From positions 1 to 40,473 of the forward strand of contig JANNGR010000517.1 of assembly GCA_031403955.1 (NCBI GenBank): 40,473 bases of DNA, given 5' to 3'. Each line of letters begins with the position of its first letter. The stretch's first letter is position 1. This stretch comes from CAISIP01 sp031403955. Lineage in GTDB: Bacteria > Pseudomonadota > Gammaproteobacteria > Burkholderiales > Burkholderiaceae_C. The notes under the pieces were generated by a model that made no database searches, was not told where the DNA came from, and saw only the letters and a list, made by a program, of their open reading frames with translations. Of the stretch, positions 22,768 to 31,458 are shown in pieces. Made by a program: the position numbers and the translations under genes.

Positions 22768-23754
22768 TCATGTGTCGGGCCGGTAGGCGGAATCGAGCGT
22801 TATTTCGCCGACCACACGGGATACGCAGGTACAGATGCGCCGGTTCTGCTGCTTTTCATCGTCACTTAGGAACACGTCGCGGTGGTCGATCTCCCCGGCT
22901 ACCGCTAACACGTCCATCACACACAGGCCACATTCGCCACGTTTGCAATCAGCGATGGTTTGTACGCCGGCGGCGTCCAGCGCGTCAAGCAAGCTGCAAT
23001 CGGCGCTGACCGTGATGTCGAGCTGGTGGCGCGGAACCAGGACCCGAAAAGCCTGCGGCGCGAAACGGCCACTCGATCCAAATGTTTCGTAACGCAGGTC
23101 TGCCGCCGCGCGGCCGGCCGTGCTCCAGGCGCGCCGTGCCGCGTCCAGCATCGTAGCCGGCCCGCATACCAGTATTTGTCCGCCTACCGGCAACGCGGCA
23201 ATTTCGGTTTCGAAATCGATCCGCTGTCCGCGTTGTGACACGAAGGTACTCAGGCGCTCGCCGAGCGCGGCGCGAAGCTCTGCTGCATAAGCCAACTCGT
23301 CGTCGTACCGGGCGGCCAGCAACAACCGCAGCGGCTGTCCGCGGGTTTCGCTGCGCTTGGCCAGCACCTGCGCCATGTGCAGCAACGGCGTGATGCCAAT
23401 GCCGCCGGCCACCAACAGATAGGCCGGTGCATTCAGGTCGAGCGGGAAATGGTTCTGCGGCTCGGTAATGCGCAGTTGATCTCCCGGCGCAAGGCGCCAC
23501 ATAGCCAGCGAACCTCCACGCCCCGCGTCCAGACGTTTCACGGCAATGTGGTAGACGCCGGGGTCGGGTGGCCCCACCAGCGAGTAGGAACGGGTATGGG
23601 CCTTGCCGTTTACCAGCAGCTGTAATTGCAGGTGACCACCGGGCTGTTGTGGCAACACGCCACCGGCGGGCCGCAGGCTGAACTCGCGCACCGTCGGGGT
23701 GACATCGCGCATCGACTCTACCGTGGCATCCAACCAGGAAGGGGCGTTACGCAT
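22768..23754 (-). CDS. VanB/PDR-type oxidoreductase (FMN, NAD, [2Fe-2S])
   Basis: A 328-residue reductase with three domains: an FMN-binding barrel (HTRSYSLVGPP near residue 53), an NAD-binding domain (LLVAGGIGITPLLHMAQVL near 113) and a C-terminal plant-type ferredoxin. The ferredoxin ligands are CKRGECGLC followed later by CTC. This is the phthalate dioxygenase reductase/VanB layout that passes electrons from NADH to a Rieske oxygenase. The oxygenase is encoded two genes upstream with only a GntR gene between, and this start lies four bases after the GntR stop. It is therefore the likely electron donor of that oxygenase. Confidence 0.93.
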   Translation of the reverse strand: MRNAPSWLDATVESMRDVTPTVREFSLRPAGGVLPQQPGGHLQLQLLVNGKAHTRSYSLVGPPDPGVYHIAVKRLDAGRGGSLAMWRLAPGDQLRITEPQNHFPLDLNAPAYLLVAGGIGITPLLHMAQVLAKRSETRGQPLRLLLAARYDDELAYAAELRAALGERLSTFVSQRGQRIDFETEIAALPVGGQILVCGPATMLDAARRAWSTAGRAAADLRYETFGSSGRFAPQAFRVLVPRHQLDITVSADCSLLDALDAAGVQTIADCKRGECGLCVMDVLAVAGEIDHRDVFLSDDEKQQNRRICTCVSRVVGEITLDSAYRPDT

Positions 23755-23758
23755 ATTG

Positions 23759-24526
23759 TCAGGAACGCTTGCGGATCAGCCGCACACCGGGCAGGTGGCC
23801 GCTGTCCTGGCGCTGTACGACTTCACACAGATTGCGCCGCGCAATACGTGAATGCTCACGCATCAGGGCCTCGGCCCGCGTGCCTTCACGGTTGGCGATG
23901 GCATCAAGCACCTGCCAATGCTGGTCCTGCGCCACCATCAGCATGTCGCGAGCGCGCGGAGAATTCGCCTGCGCCACGACGAACCCGGACGGCGACGCAA
24001 ATGGCAGGCTCGAGACGCGCTCAAGCTCCTTGGCGATCACGTCACTACCAGCCATTTCGCCCAGCAAGGCGTGGAACTTCTCGTTTAGCGCCACATAACT
24101 CGAAAACGCCTCGTCATCCAGCGCCGGAGGCTCGAGCACCGCGTCGATTTCGCCCAGGCAGACACGCGCTTCGTTCAGCACCACCGGCGCCGCGCCGCGC
24201 TCGGCCGCCAGCCGTGCGCACAGGCCTTCCAGCGTGCCGCGAAGCTCGATCGCCTCCGCTATATCGCGTTCGGAAAATGTACGCACCGCGTAACCGCCGT
24301 TGGGCAACACCTCCAGCAAACCCTCCTGCTCGAGTCGCATCAGCGCAGCGCGAATCGGCGTGCGCGAGACGCCGAGTTTCTCCACTATGGCCAGTTCGGC
24401 GATACGCCCGCCCCCCGGCAGTTCACCGGCCAGGATCATCGCGCGCAGCCGCAGTTGAGCCTTCACAGCCTGCGAGGTGGCTGGCTCCTGGGTTTGCGCA
24501 ATGGTGGGAAGCGATACGTCAGCCAC
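23759..24526 (-). CDS. GntR-family regulator with FCD (FadR-type) domain
   Basis: A 255-residue regulator. The winged helix-turn-helix covers about residues 20-85: LRAMILAGELPGGGRIAELAIVEKLGVSRTPIRAALMRLEQEGLL. An all-helical FCD ligand-binding domain follows (residues about 90-225). A GTG at 24526 is the start. It lies between the Rieske oxygenase (10 bases upstream) and its reductase (4 bases downstream), so it is co-transcribed with them, as in vanA-vanR-vanB loci. It probably represses the operon in the absence of an aromatic substrate through the TGTATACA site near the oxygenase start. Confidence 0.92.
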   Translation of the reverse strand: MADVSLPTIAQTQEPATSQAVKAQLRLRAMILAGELPGGGRIAELAIVEKLGVSRTPIRAALMRLEQEGLLEVLPNGGYAVRTFSERDIAEAIELRGTLEGLCARLAAERGAAPVVLNEARVCLGEIDAVLEPPALDDEAFSSYVALNEKFHALLGEMAGSDVIAKELERVSSLPFASPSGFVVAQANSPRARDMLMVAQDQHWQVLDAIANREGTRAEALMREHSRIARRNLCEVVQRQDSGHLPGVRLIRKRS

Positions 24527-24536
24527 GGCTTGCCCG

Positions 24537-25634
24537 CTAGACCGCGCGATGGATGACGATGCGCGTCGCGTCGGGGGTTTCCAGCGCGACCATTTTGTCG
24601 ATGAAGCGGCGCGCCCACATCGAGCCGGCGTCGATATTCAGGTTGTAAAAACTGTGCTCAGGGTGGTCGTTCATCGCCACCTGCTGGGCCTCCAGCACCT
24701 TTTCATCTTCCTTGAAAATACTGGCAACACCTTCGCGCAACTGGTGCGTCAAACGTTGTTCGCCCAGGCAGTAATTACGTGCAAAGGCCCAGAAATAATG
24801 GCAACTGCCATTGGTCTCGGGGGTGATGGTGTTGAGCACGAAGCCGTTGACGCCCTTGCTGCGGTCACCGCCGCCATTACCGGCGCGAGGCGGCGCGCCG
24901 CTTCCGGCCTCGGCAACTCCCACATCGATGTTCACCGTGCAGGGGGCTTCAAATCGGATGATCTGCCAGCGGTCCACCTTGCCCACATAGGCACGTGCGT
25001 GCGCGATCTGCCCGGCCCAAAACGGCGGTGGGTCGATATTTTCCATCCAGCGCGTGACAGTCGCGCTACGGTCGCCGTGGGTGGCCACAAATGGCGCCTC
25101 GGCCACTTCGCGGCTGCCAATGCTGGAGCCATGCACGAAAGTCTCGTGCGTCAAGTCCATCAGGTTGTCGACCACCAGCCGGTAGTCACACTTGACCGTT
25201 ATCAGCTTGCCATCGCCAGCCCAGGCCGGGTCATCGTTCCAGTGCATGTCCGGCACCAGCGCCGGATCGGCCTTGGCCGGATCACCCGGCCAGACCCAGA
25301 CAAAGCGATACCGCTGCAGCACCGGGAAACTGCGCACACAGGCCGACGGATTGAGCGTCTCCTGGCTCGGCATATAAGTGCATCGACCCTGCGCGTTGTA
25401 GACCAGACCGTGATACGCACAGGTGACTTCGTCCCCCTCCAGACGCCCCAGCGACAAGGGCATCAGGCGGTGCCAACAGGCGTCCTCGAGCGCGGCCAGG
25501 TTGCCATTAAGGGTGCGATACAGCACCAGTTTCAGGTTGCAGATGGTGCGTGCCAGCAAACTGCGGCCAACTTCAACGTCGTAGGCAGCGGCGTACCATG
25601 CATTCAGGGGAAACAACTGCTTATTGATCGTCAT
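24537..25634 (-). CDS. Rieske [2Fe-2S] oxygenase alpha subunit, vanillate O-demethylase-like
   Basis: A 365-residue Rieske oxygenase. The Rieske ligands are CWH (53-55) and CAYH, separated by 16 residues or so. The mononuclear iron site is DNLMDLTHETFVHGSSIG with the two histidines, and RWMENIDPPPFW further on is typical of VanA. Residues around 255-275 include a Gly/Ala-rich insertion. Members of this group demethylate methoxy-aromatics such as vanillate, with release of formaldehyde, or hydroxylate related rings. The exact substrate is not determinable. It leads the operon oxygenase-GntR-reductase and is divergent from a MetE-like gene. Confidence 0.92.
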   Translation of the reverse strand: MTINKQLFPLNAWYAAAYDVEVGRSLLARTICNLKLVLYRTLNGNLAALEDACWHRLMPLSLGRLEGDEVTCAYHGLVYNAQGRCTYMPSQETLNPSACVRSFPVLQRYRFVWVWPGDPAKADPALVPDMHWNDDPAWAGDGKLITVKCDYRLVVDNLMDLTHETFVHGSSIGSREVAEAPFVATHGDRSATVTRWMENIDPPPFWAGQIAHARAYVGKVDRWQIIRFEAPCTVNIDVGVAEAGSGAPPRAGNGGGDRSKGVNGFVLNTITPETNGSCHYFWAFARNYCLGEQRLTHQLREGVASIFKEDEKVLEAQQVAMNDHPEHSFYNLNIDAGSMWARRFIDKMVALETPDATRIVIHRAV

Positions 25635-25644
25635 GAATACTCAG

Positions 25645-25652
25645 TGTATACA
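25645..25652. promoter_or_regulatory. TGTATACA palindrome, candidate GntR operator
   Basis: An 8-bp perfect palindrome ten bases upstream of the oxygenase ATG. It fits the GT-N-AC core recognised by many FadR-type GntR proteins. It also overlaps a weak candidate -10 (TACACT) paired with TTGATT on the minus strand, so binding would block the operon encoding the GntR regulator. Confidence 0.5.
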
Positions 25653-25774
25653 TTGCAGTCCGAAAATCAACACTTTTTACTAAATTCAAGGGTTAATACT
25701 AAGTTTCTGTATTCATGCGAACACCTTAATTGAACTAACATCCGGTGCAGTCCCTGTTCCAACTAGAGCTTTTC

Positions 25775-26881
25775 ATGACCCAACTACCCGCCCGTTACGA
25801 CCATGTTGGCAGTTTTCTGCGTCCCAAATACCTGCTTGAGGCCCGCGAGCAACAAGCCAACGGTGTTATCACGGCGGCGCAATTGCGCGACGTCGAAGAT
25901 CGCGCGATCAGCGAAATCGTGGCGTTCCAGCAAGACGTCGGGCTGAAAAGCATCACCGACGGCGAGTTCCGCCGCACCTACTTCCACATCGACTTTCTGC
26001 AACAGATTGGCGGCGTCAAGACCGACATTCCGGTCACCATCCAGCGACCGGACGGAACGCTGGAACTGGCCCCGCCGGTGATGCGCGTCATCGACAAGGT
26101 GCGCCATGTGAAGGACATCCAACTGGCCGACTTCTCATACCTGCAGTCGCAGGTGTCAGCCGGCAACACGCCCAAGGTCACCATACCTTCGCCCACCATG
26201 CTGCATTTCCGCGGCGGGCGCGCGGGCATCAGCAAACAGCACTACCCCGAGCTGGATCCGGACTTCTACCAGGACGTGGCCAATGCCTACGGGGATGAAT
26301 TACGTTCACTGGCGCGCGCCGGTTGCACCTATGTGCAGATGGACGATACCAACCTGGCCTATCTGTGCGACGAGAAGATGCGCGAAGCCGCACGCTCGCG
26401 CGGCGACGACCCGAACGAATTACCGCACCGTTACGCCAAGTTCATCAACCTGGTGGTAGCCCAAAAGCCGGCCGGCATGTTGCTGGCCATACACCTGTGC
26501 CGCGGCAACTTCAAAAGCACCCATGCGGCGTCGGGCAACTACGAGCCGGTGGCCGAAGCCTTGCTGAAGGAAATGAACCTCGACGCCTACTTCATGGAAT
26601 ACGACGACGACCGCAGCGGTGACTTCAAGCCGCTGCGTTACCTGCCCAAGGGCAAGACCGTGGTGCTCGGGCTGGTGACCACCAAATTTGGCACGCTGGA
26701 ATCCAAGGACGATCTAAAGCGCCGCATCGACGAGGCGGCCCGTTATGCCCCGATCGAGCAGCTCGCGCTGTCGCCACAGTGCGGCTTCTCCAGCACGGTG
26801 CACGGCAACGACATCGCGGTGGAGGCGCAACGCGCCAAGTTGCGGCTGGTGGTGGAGACGGCCCAGGAGGTATGGGGCTGA
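25775..26881 (+). CDS. MetE C-terminal-like cobalamin-independent methyltransferase (core-MetE family)
   Basis: A 368-residue protein equal to the C-terminal catalytic half of MetE, without the N-terminal half. Zinc ligands fit His and Cys in AIHLCRGN and a distal Cys in LSPQCGFSST. The segment YVQMDDTNLAYL and the acidic EYDDDRSGDF are also family-typical. ATG 25775 is chosen because it gives the conserved start MTQLPARYDHVGSFLRP; an upstream GTG at 25745 adds ten residues. Core-MetE proteins include folate-independent methionine synthases and alkyl-thiol transferases. Divergence from a VanA/VanB-like demethylase system suggests a methyl or alkyl transfer role linked to it. Confidence 0.88.
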   Translation: MTQLPARYDHVGSFLRPKYLLEAREQQANGVITAAQLRDVEDRAISEIVAFQQDVGLKSITDGEFRRTYFHIDFLQQIGGVKTDIPVTIQRPDGTLELAPPVMRVIDKVRHVKDIQLADFSYLQSQVSAGNTPKVTIPSPTMLHFRGGRAGISKQHYPELDPDFYQDVANAYGDELRSLARAGCTYVQMDDTNLAYLCDEKMREAARSRGDDPNELPHRYAKFINLVVAQKPAGMLLAIHLCRGNFKSTHAASGNYEPVAEALLKEMNLDAYFMEYDDDRSGDFKPLRYLPKGKTVVLGLVTTKFGTLESKDDLKRRIDEAARYAPIEQLALSPQCGFSSTVHGNDIAVEAQRAKLRLVVETAQEVWG

Positions 26882-26907
26882 CGCCTGGCCCAGTCAGTGG
26901 CCGGGCG
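26882..26907. terminator. hairpin between convergent genes
   Basis: CGCCTGGCC (26882-26890) pairs with GGCCGGGCG (26899-26907), nine pairs with one G-T wobble and an eight-base loop. It lies right after the MetE-like stop and 26 bases before the moaE stop. There is no T-tract, so it may be a weak bidirectional terminator or an RNA-stabilising hairpin. Confidence 0.4.
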
Positions 26908-26932
26908 CCAATGCCGACGGCCACCGTTATGG

Positions 26933-27412
26933 TTAAGTATTGTCAGTGGCGACGATTCCCCAGCGCCGCAATGCCGCATCATCCGCGACCCGCGCGTCCA
27001 CCCAGCGCGCGCCATCGGCTGTCTGTTCCTTTTTCCAGAATGGGGCTTGTGTCTTCAGGTAATCCATCAGAAACTCGCAGGCCTGAAAACTCTCGCCGCG
27101 ATGTTTTGATGTCACCGCGACCAGAACGATCTGGTCCAGTGGCCGCAACAAGCCGACCCGATGGATGACCCGGGCGGCATAGATGTCGAAGCGCCGGTGT
27201 GCTTCGTCGATCATCGCTTCGATCGCTTTCTCGGTCATGCCCGGGTAATGCTCCAGTTCCAGCGTGCTGATTGAAGCACCCTCGTTGCGGTCGCGCACGG
27301 TACCGACAAAACTGCAAACGGCGCCCACGCGTGGGTCATTGGCGCGCAGTGCCGCAATCTCGTCCGCGAGGTTGAAATCAGCGCTCTGGATGACCACGCG
27401 CGGCAGGTTCAT
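26933..27412 (-). CDS. moaE: molybdopterin synthase catalytic subunit
   Basis: A 159-residue protein with MoaE features: ALCSFVGTVRDRNEG-like region near residue 30-45, LELEHYPGMTEKAI, VAVTSKHRGESFQACEFLMDYLK, and APFWKKEQTADGARWVDA with the substrate-binding lysines. MoaE inserts the dithiolene sulfurs into precursor Z, using thiocarboxylated MoaD as sulfur donor. It is the last gene of the alaA-to-moaE cluster, 33 bases after the DUF808 gene, which separates it from moaD. Confidence 0.95.
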   Translation of the reverse strand: MNLPRVVIQSADFNLADEIAALRANDPRVGAVCSFVGTVRDRNEGASISTLELEHYPGMTEKAIEAMIDEAHRRFDIYAARVIHRVGLLRPLDQIVLVAVTSKHRGESFQACEFLMDYLKTQAPFWKKEQTADGARWVDARVADDAALRRWGIVATDNT

Positions 27413-27445
27413 GGGGCAATTGTGGCAGCTTGAATTTTTTCCAGG

Positions 27446-28375
27446 TCAGCCGCGCCTGTGCGTCAGCCGCTGGGCCAGGTTCACCCCGGCAAGCACCAGC
27501 GCGCCGGCCATGATGCCGGCCAGCGCGTCGGTTAGCAACAACGCGATGGACGAACCCAAGCCGCTGCCGGCCTGCGCGGCGACGGCTTCAATGGCATGGC
27601 GCAAGGGCGGGATGCCATGCATCAAAATTCCGCCGCCGACCAGAAACATCGCCACCGTACCAGCCACCGACAAGCCCTTCATCAGCCAGGGAGCGGCGCG
27701 CAAAATGCCGCGGCCGAGGCTGCGTTGCAGACGCGCGGCCGGACTTTCACCAGCTTTTTTGCTCAGGTGAAGCCCGGCGTCGTCGAGTTTGACAATGGCG
27801 GCTACCAGACCATACACACCCACCGTCATCAGCACGCCAATACCGCCCAGAACACTTAGCTGTGTGACAAACGGGCTGGATTGGACGGTACCCAACGTGA
27901 TCACAATGATTTCCGCGGACAAAACGAAGTCGGTCCGAATCGCGCCCTTTATCTTGCCTTTTTCAACCGCCACCAGGTCTACCGAGGGATCGGCCAGAGC
28001 CTCCATCAGTTCTTTTTGGCGGGCGGCGTCTTCGGCCTTGTTGTGCATGTATTTGTGCGCCAGCTTCTCGAACCCTTCATAACAAAGAAACGCGCCACCA
28101 ACCATCAGCAAGGGCGTGACGGCCCAGGGAGCAAAGGCGCTGATGGTCAGAGCCGCAGGCACCAAAATGGCTTTGTTCAGGAAGGAGCCTTTGGCCACCG
28201 CCCAAACCACCGGCAGCTCACGGTCGGCCCTGACACCCGACACCTGCTGGGCGTTAAGGGCCAGGTCATCGCCCAACACACCGGCGGTTTTTTTGGCCGC
28301 GACCTTGGTCAGCAACGCCACGTCGTCCAGCACCGTGGCAATGTCGTCAATCAGCGCGAACAGGCTACTGGCCAT
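27446..28375 (-). CDS. DUF808 (YedI-like) inner membrane protein
   Basis: A 309-residue membrane protein that closely follows the DUF808/YedI family. Segments seen are SLFALIDDIATVLDDVALLTKVAAKKTAGVLGDDLA, VSGVRADRELPVVWAVAKGS, and GGAFLCYEGFEKLAHK, with about six hydrophobic stretches. Its function is unknown. It is inserted between moaD and moaE on the same strand with short spacers of 47 and 33 bases. This differs from the usual direct moaD-moaE adjacency and may link it to the cofactor operon or just reflect insertion into it. Confidence 0.9.
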   Translation of the reverse strand: MASSLFALIDDIATVLDDVALLTKVAAKKTAGVLGDDLALNAQQVSGVRADRELPVVWAVAKGSFLNKAILVPAALTISAFAPWAVTPLLMVGGAFLCYEGFEKLAHKYMHNKAEDAARQKELMEALADPSVDLVAVEKGKIKGAIRTDFVLSAEIIVITLGTVQSSPFVTQLSVLGGIGVLMTVGVYGLVAAIVKLDDAGLHLSKKAGESPAARLQRSLGRGILRAAPWLMKGLSVAGTVAMFLVGGGILMHGIPPLRHAIEAVAAQAGSGLGSSIALLLTDALAGIMAGALVLAGVNLAQRLTHRRG

Positions 28376-28422
28376 GTTGCACGGATGCTGCAGTCACCGG
28401 CGGATCAGCAAAGCTGACAACG

Positions 28423-28674
28423 TCAACCGCCCGTGACGGGGGGGAAAAAAGCAACCTCGGCGCCGTCCGTCAACGCCGCGGATTCATCGCGCATCACCTG
28501 GTTGAGGGCCATGCGCACGGCCTTGTCGCGTGCCAGTGCCTCGGCGTAGGTAACACCGCGCTCGATCAACTCATCGCGCAGGCCGCCCAAGCTGGAGGCG
28601 GAGGTCCGGTACGGCTCGCTGCCGAGTCCAATGGACTCGCGAATCGAGGCGAAATATCTGACCGTAAGCTGCAT
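28423..28674 (-). CDS. moaD: molybdopterin synthase sulfur carrier subunit
   Basis: An 83-residue MoaD with start MQLTVRYFASIRE and the required C-terminal FFPPVTGG diglycine. ATG 28674 has GAGGT seven bases before it; ATG 28680 is the alternative. It follows moeA by about ten bases and precedes the DUF808 gene and moaE. The second, shorter MoaD-like gene at 18845-19114 is a separate paralogue. Confidence 0.93.
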   Translation of the reverse strand: MQLTVRYFASIRESIGLGSEPYRTSASSLGGLRDELIERGVTYAEALARDKAVRMALNQVMRDESAALTDGAEVAFFPPVTGG

Positions 28675-28684
28675 CGCCATGACC

Positions 28685-29947
28685 TCAGGACAACAAATCT
28701 GAAAACGCAATCAACCGGACCATATCACCAGGCATGATCGTGCCACCGGGCGGATTGTCGACCAGGCCGTCACCCCAGACAGCCGAGGTCAGCACACCCG
28801 AGCTTTGATTCGGGAACAAATCAAGCCCACCGGCTGCATTGCACCGTACGCGCAAGAACTCACGCCGCCGATCCGCCTTGGGCCAGGCAAAATCGGCGCG
28901 AACCGTGGATACCCTCGCAGCAACATCCACTACTCCCTGTAGCCGGAGCAGGAACGGCCGCACCAACAGCAAAAACGTCACAAAACTCGATACCGGATTA
29001 CCGGGAAGGCCGATGAAATGTGCCGGGCCGACACGGCCATAAGCGAAAGGCTTGCCCGGCTTGATCGCGATTTGCCACAGAGCCAATTGCCCGAGCGCCG
29101 TCACGGCCGGCTTGACATGGTCTTCTTCTCCGACCGAAACGCCGCCGCTGGTAAGAACCAGGTCGTGGGTCAGGGAAGCGGCTCGCAGCGCGTCGACGGT
29201 TGCAGCGCGCTGGTCGGGCACGATGCCCAGATCACTCACTTCGCAACCCAGTCGCAACAACAAGGCACGCAAAAAGAACCGGTTGGAGTTGTAAATGGCG
29301 CCCGGCTGCATGTCCCCCGGCGCCACGTCGCCGGGCATCACCAACTCGTCGCCGGTGGAAAATAGCGCCACGCGCGCACGACGCGTCACCGTGAGCTGGT
29401 GCATGCCGACGCTCGCGGCGAGACCCAGACTTGCCGGCGTCAGGCGCACACCGAGGGCCAACACCACCGACGCCCGAGCTACATCCTCACCGGCACGGCG
29501 AATCCATTGCCCGGGTTGCGGCACCGCATGGATGCGTACCAAACTCGTATCGGATCCGCTGCCGCCAGACGCGGCCGGGTCGCCTTCGACCTGGCAGTCT
29601 TCCTGCATCACAACCGCGTCGGCACCGGGGGGAATCGGCGCTCCGGTGAAGATGCGCGCGGCAGTCGACGCGGCCAACCGGGAGCCAAACGTACCGGCCG
29701 CAATGCGTTGCGCCACGGTCAGCAATGCACCTGGGTGCGGCACATCGGCGCAGCGCACCGCATAACCGTCCATGGCGCTGTTGTCGTGCGGCGGCACTTG
29801 CAGCGCAGAGACCACGTCTTGCGCCAGCACGCGTTTGTCGGCGTCGAAGGTGGACACCTGTTCTACACCGGTCAAGGGCTGCGCAAATGCCAGCAACTCG
29901 GTCAAGGCATCGTCGAGCGGTTTGAGCGCAGGTCGTGGCGAGTGCAT
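28685..29947 (-). CDS. moeA: molybdopterin molybdenumtransferase
   Basis: A 420-residue MoeA, which inserts molybdate into molybdopterin-AMP. Seen are VPPHDNSAMDGYAV near 52-65, the GAPIPPGADAVVMQED loop, FSTGDEL, LTSGGVSVGEEDHVK, IAIKPGKPFAYG and FIGLPGNPVSS. It is full length. It lies 47 bases after thrC and overlaps into moaD, so the Mo-cofactor genes are probably read through from the amino-acid genes. Confidence 0.95.
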   Translation of the reverse strand: MHSPRPALKPLDDALTELLAFAQPLTGVEQVSTFDADKRVLAQDVVSALQVPPHDNSAMDGYAVRCADVPHPGALLTVAQRIAAGTFGSRLAASTAARIFTGAPIPPGADAVVMQEDCQVEGDPAASGGSGSDTSLVRIHAVPQPGQWIRRAGEDVARASVVLALGVRLTPASLGLAASVGMHQLTVTRRARVALFSTGDELVMPGDVAPGDMQPGAIYNSNRFFLRALLLRLGCEVSDLGIVPDQRAATVDALRAASLTHDLVLTSGGVSVGEEDHVKPAVTALGQLALWQIAIKPGKPFAYGRVGPAHFIGLPGNPVSSFVTFLLLVRPFLLRLQGVVDVAARVSTVRADFAWPKADRRREFLRVRCNAAGGLDLFPNQSSGVLTSAVWGDGLVDNPPGGTIMPGDMVRLIAFSDLLS

Positions 29948-29994
29948 CGGGTAACGACGGTCAGTTGCTACAGGAATTGACGCAGAGCGCTTGC

Positions 29995-31458
29995 TCAGAC
30001 CGGTATGCCCTGGGCCAAATCTCCATGGCGCGCGATATAGGCCTTGATCGCATCGACCTGGGCCGGCAAGACAACGACACGTTTTGGCAACGCTTCGATG
30101 CCTTCGAACCTGGCTGGGCGTATGGGTTCATGGCCCAGCGCCTCGACAATCGTTTGGGCGAACTTGATTGGCAATGCGGTCTCGAGCACGATCATCGGCA
30201 TCTGTGCGCTCAGGTGTTCCCGAGCGACCGTTAACCCGTCCGCGGTGTGGGTATCGATTACCACGCCAAAACGCGCATCGGTATCGCGGATCGTGGCCAA
30301 GCGCTCGGCATGGGTGCTGCTGCCGCTTGCAAAACCGAACCTGTGCCTGGCATCCTTGAACAACGGATCCTGGCTCAGGTCGAAAAATCCGCGCTGCGGC
30401 AACTGACGCGCGAACAGATCCGTAACCTTGCTGGCGTCGCGACCGAGCAGGTCAAAAACAAAACGCTCGAAATTCGACGCCTTCGATATGTCCATCGACG
30501 GGCTGGACGTCTCATGTGTGTCGACACTGCCACGCACACGGTATACGCCGGTACGAAAAAACTCGTCAAGTACGTCGTTTTCGTTTGTCGCCACGACCAG
30601 CCGGTCGATCGGCAAACCCATCATGCGCGCCACATGTCCGGCGCAGACGTTGCCGAAATTGCCCGATGGGACCGCGAAACGTACCTGCTCGGCATTGCCG
30701 CCGGTGGCCTGGAAGTAACCCGCGAAGTAATACACGACCTGCGCCACCAGGCGCGCCCAGTTGATCGAATTCACCGTTCCTATTTTGTATTTGCGCTTGA
30801 AAGCAAGGTCGTTGGAGACCGCCTTGACAATATCCTGGCAGTCGTCAAATACGCCAACAACCGCAATGTTGTGGATGTTCTGGTCCATCAGGCTGAACAT
30901 TTGCGCCTGCTGAAACGGGCTCATACGGCCATGCGGACTGGTCATGAATACCGACACCGCGCGTTTTCCCCGCATCGCGTATTCGGCCGCGCTGCCGGTG
31001 TCTCCACTGGTGGCGCCCAGAATGTTGAGTGTTTCGCCCCGGCGCCCCAGTTCATATTCGAACAGGTTGCCAAGCAATTGCATCGCCATGTCCTTGAAGG
31101 CCAGCGTCGGACCGTTGGAGAGCGCCTGCAGATAAAGCGGCGCGGTTTCATCTTGGGGCGACTTTGCATCTACCAGCCTGCGCAAAGGCACGATCTGGCG
31201 CGTGCCAAAAATTTCCTCGGTGTAGGTTTTGGCGCAAATGGCTTTAAGGTCGGGCGCCGGTATGTCATCCACATACAGCGACAACACCTCAAACGCCAGC
31301 TCCGCGTAGGCCAGACCGCGCCAGCGCGTCAATGTCGCATCATCGACACGCGGATAGGACTCGGGCAAATACAAACCCCCGTCGGGCGCGAGTCCCTCCA
31401 ACAGAATGTCGCAAAACCGTTGCCGTGTCGCATGACCTCGGGTTGAAACGTAATACAT
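29995..31458 (-). CDS. thrC: threonine synthase
   Basis: A 487-residue ThrC of the longer form. The PLP lysine is in TLAFKDMAMQLLG, the phosphate loop is around GATSGDTGSAAEYAM, and SINWARLVAQVVYYF and VPSGNFGNVCAGHVA are characteristic. It converts O-phosphohomoserine to threonine. Its ATG overlaps the hom stop (ATGA at 31458), so the two enzymes of the pathway are translationally coupled; homoserine kinase is not in the window. Confidence 0.96.
   Translation of the reverse strand: MYYVSTRGHATRQRFCDILLEGLAPDGGLYLPESYPRVDDATLTRWRGLAYAELAFEVLSLYVDDIPAPDLKAICAKTYTEEIFGTRQIVPLRRLVDAKSPQDETAPLYLQALSNGPTLAFKDMAMQLLGNLFEYELGRRGETLNILGATSGDTGSAAEYAMRGKRAVSVFMTSPHGRMSPFQQAQMFSLMDQNIHNIAVVGVFDDCQDIVKAVSNDLAFKRKYKIGTVNSINWARLVAQVVYYFAGYFQATGGNAEQVRFAVPSGNFGNVCAGHVARMMGLPIDRLVVATNENDVLDEFFRTGVYRVRGSVDTHETSSPSMDISKASNFERFVFDLLGRDASKVTDLFARQLPQRGFFDLSQDPLFKDARHRFGFASGSSTHAERLATIRDTDARFGVVIDTHTADGLTVAREHLSAQMPMIVLETALPIKFAQTIVEALGHEPIRPARFEGIEALPKRVVVLPAQVDAIKAYIARHGDLAQGIPV

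Noticed and set aside
24477..25733. 418-codon plus-strand frame
   Set aside because: Antisense to the Rieske oxygenase, whose metal-binding motifs are complete; a high-GC shadow.
30247..31446. 399-codon plus-strand frame
   Set aside because: Antisense to thrC; no recognisable domain.
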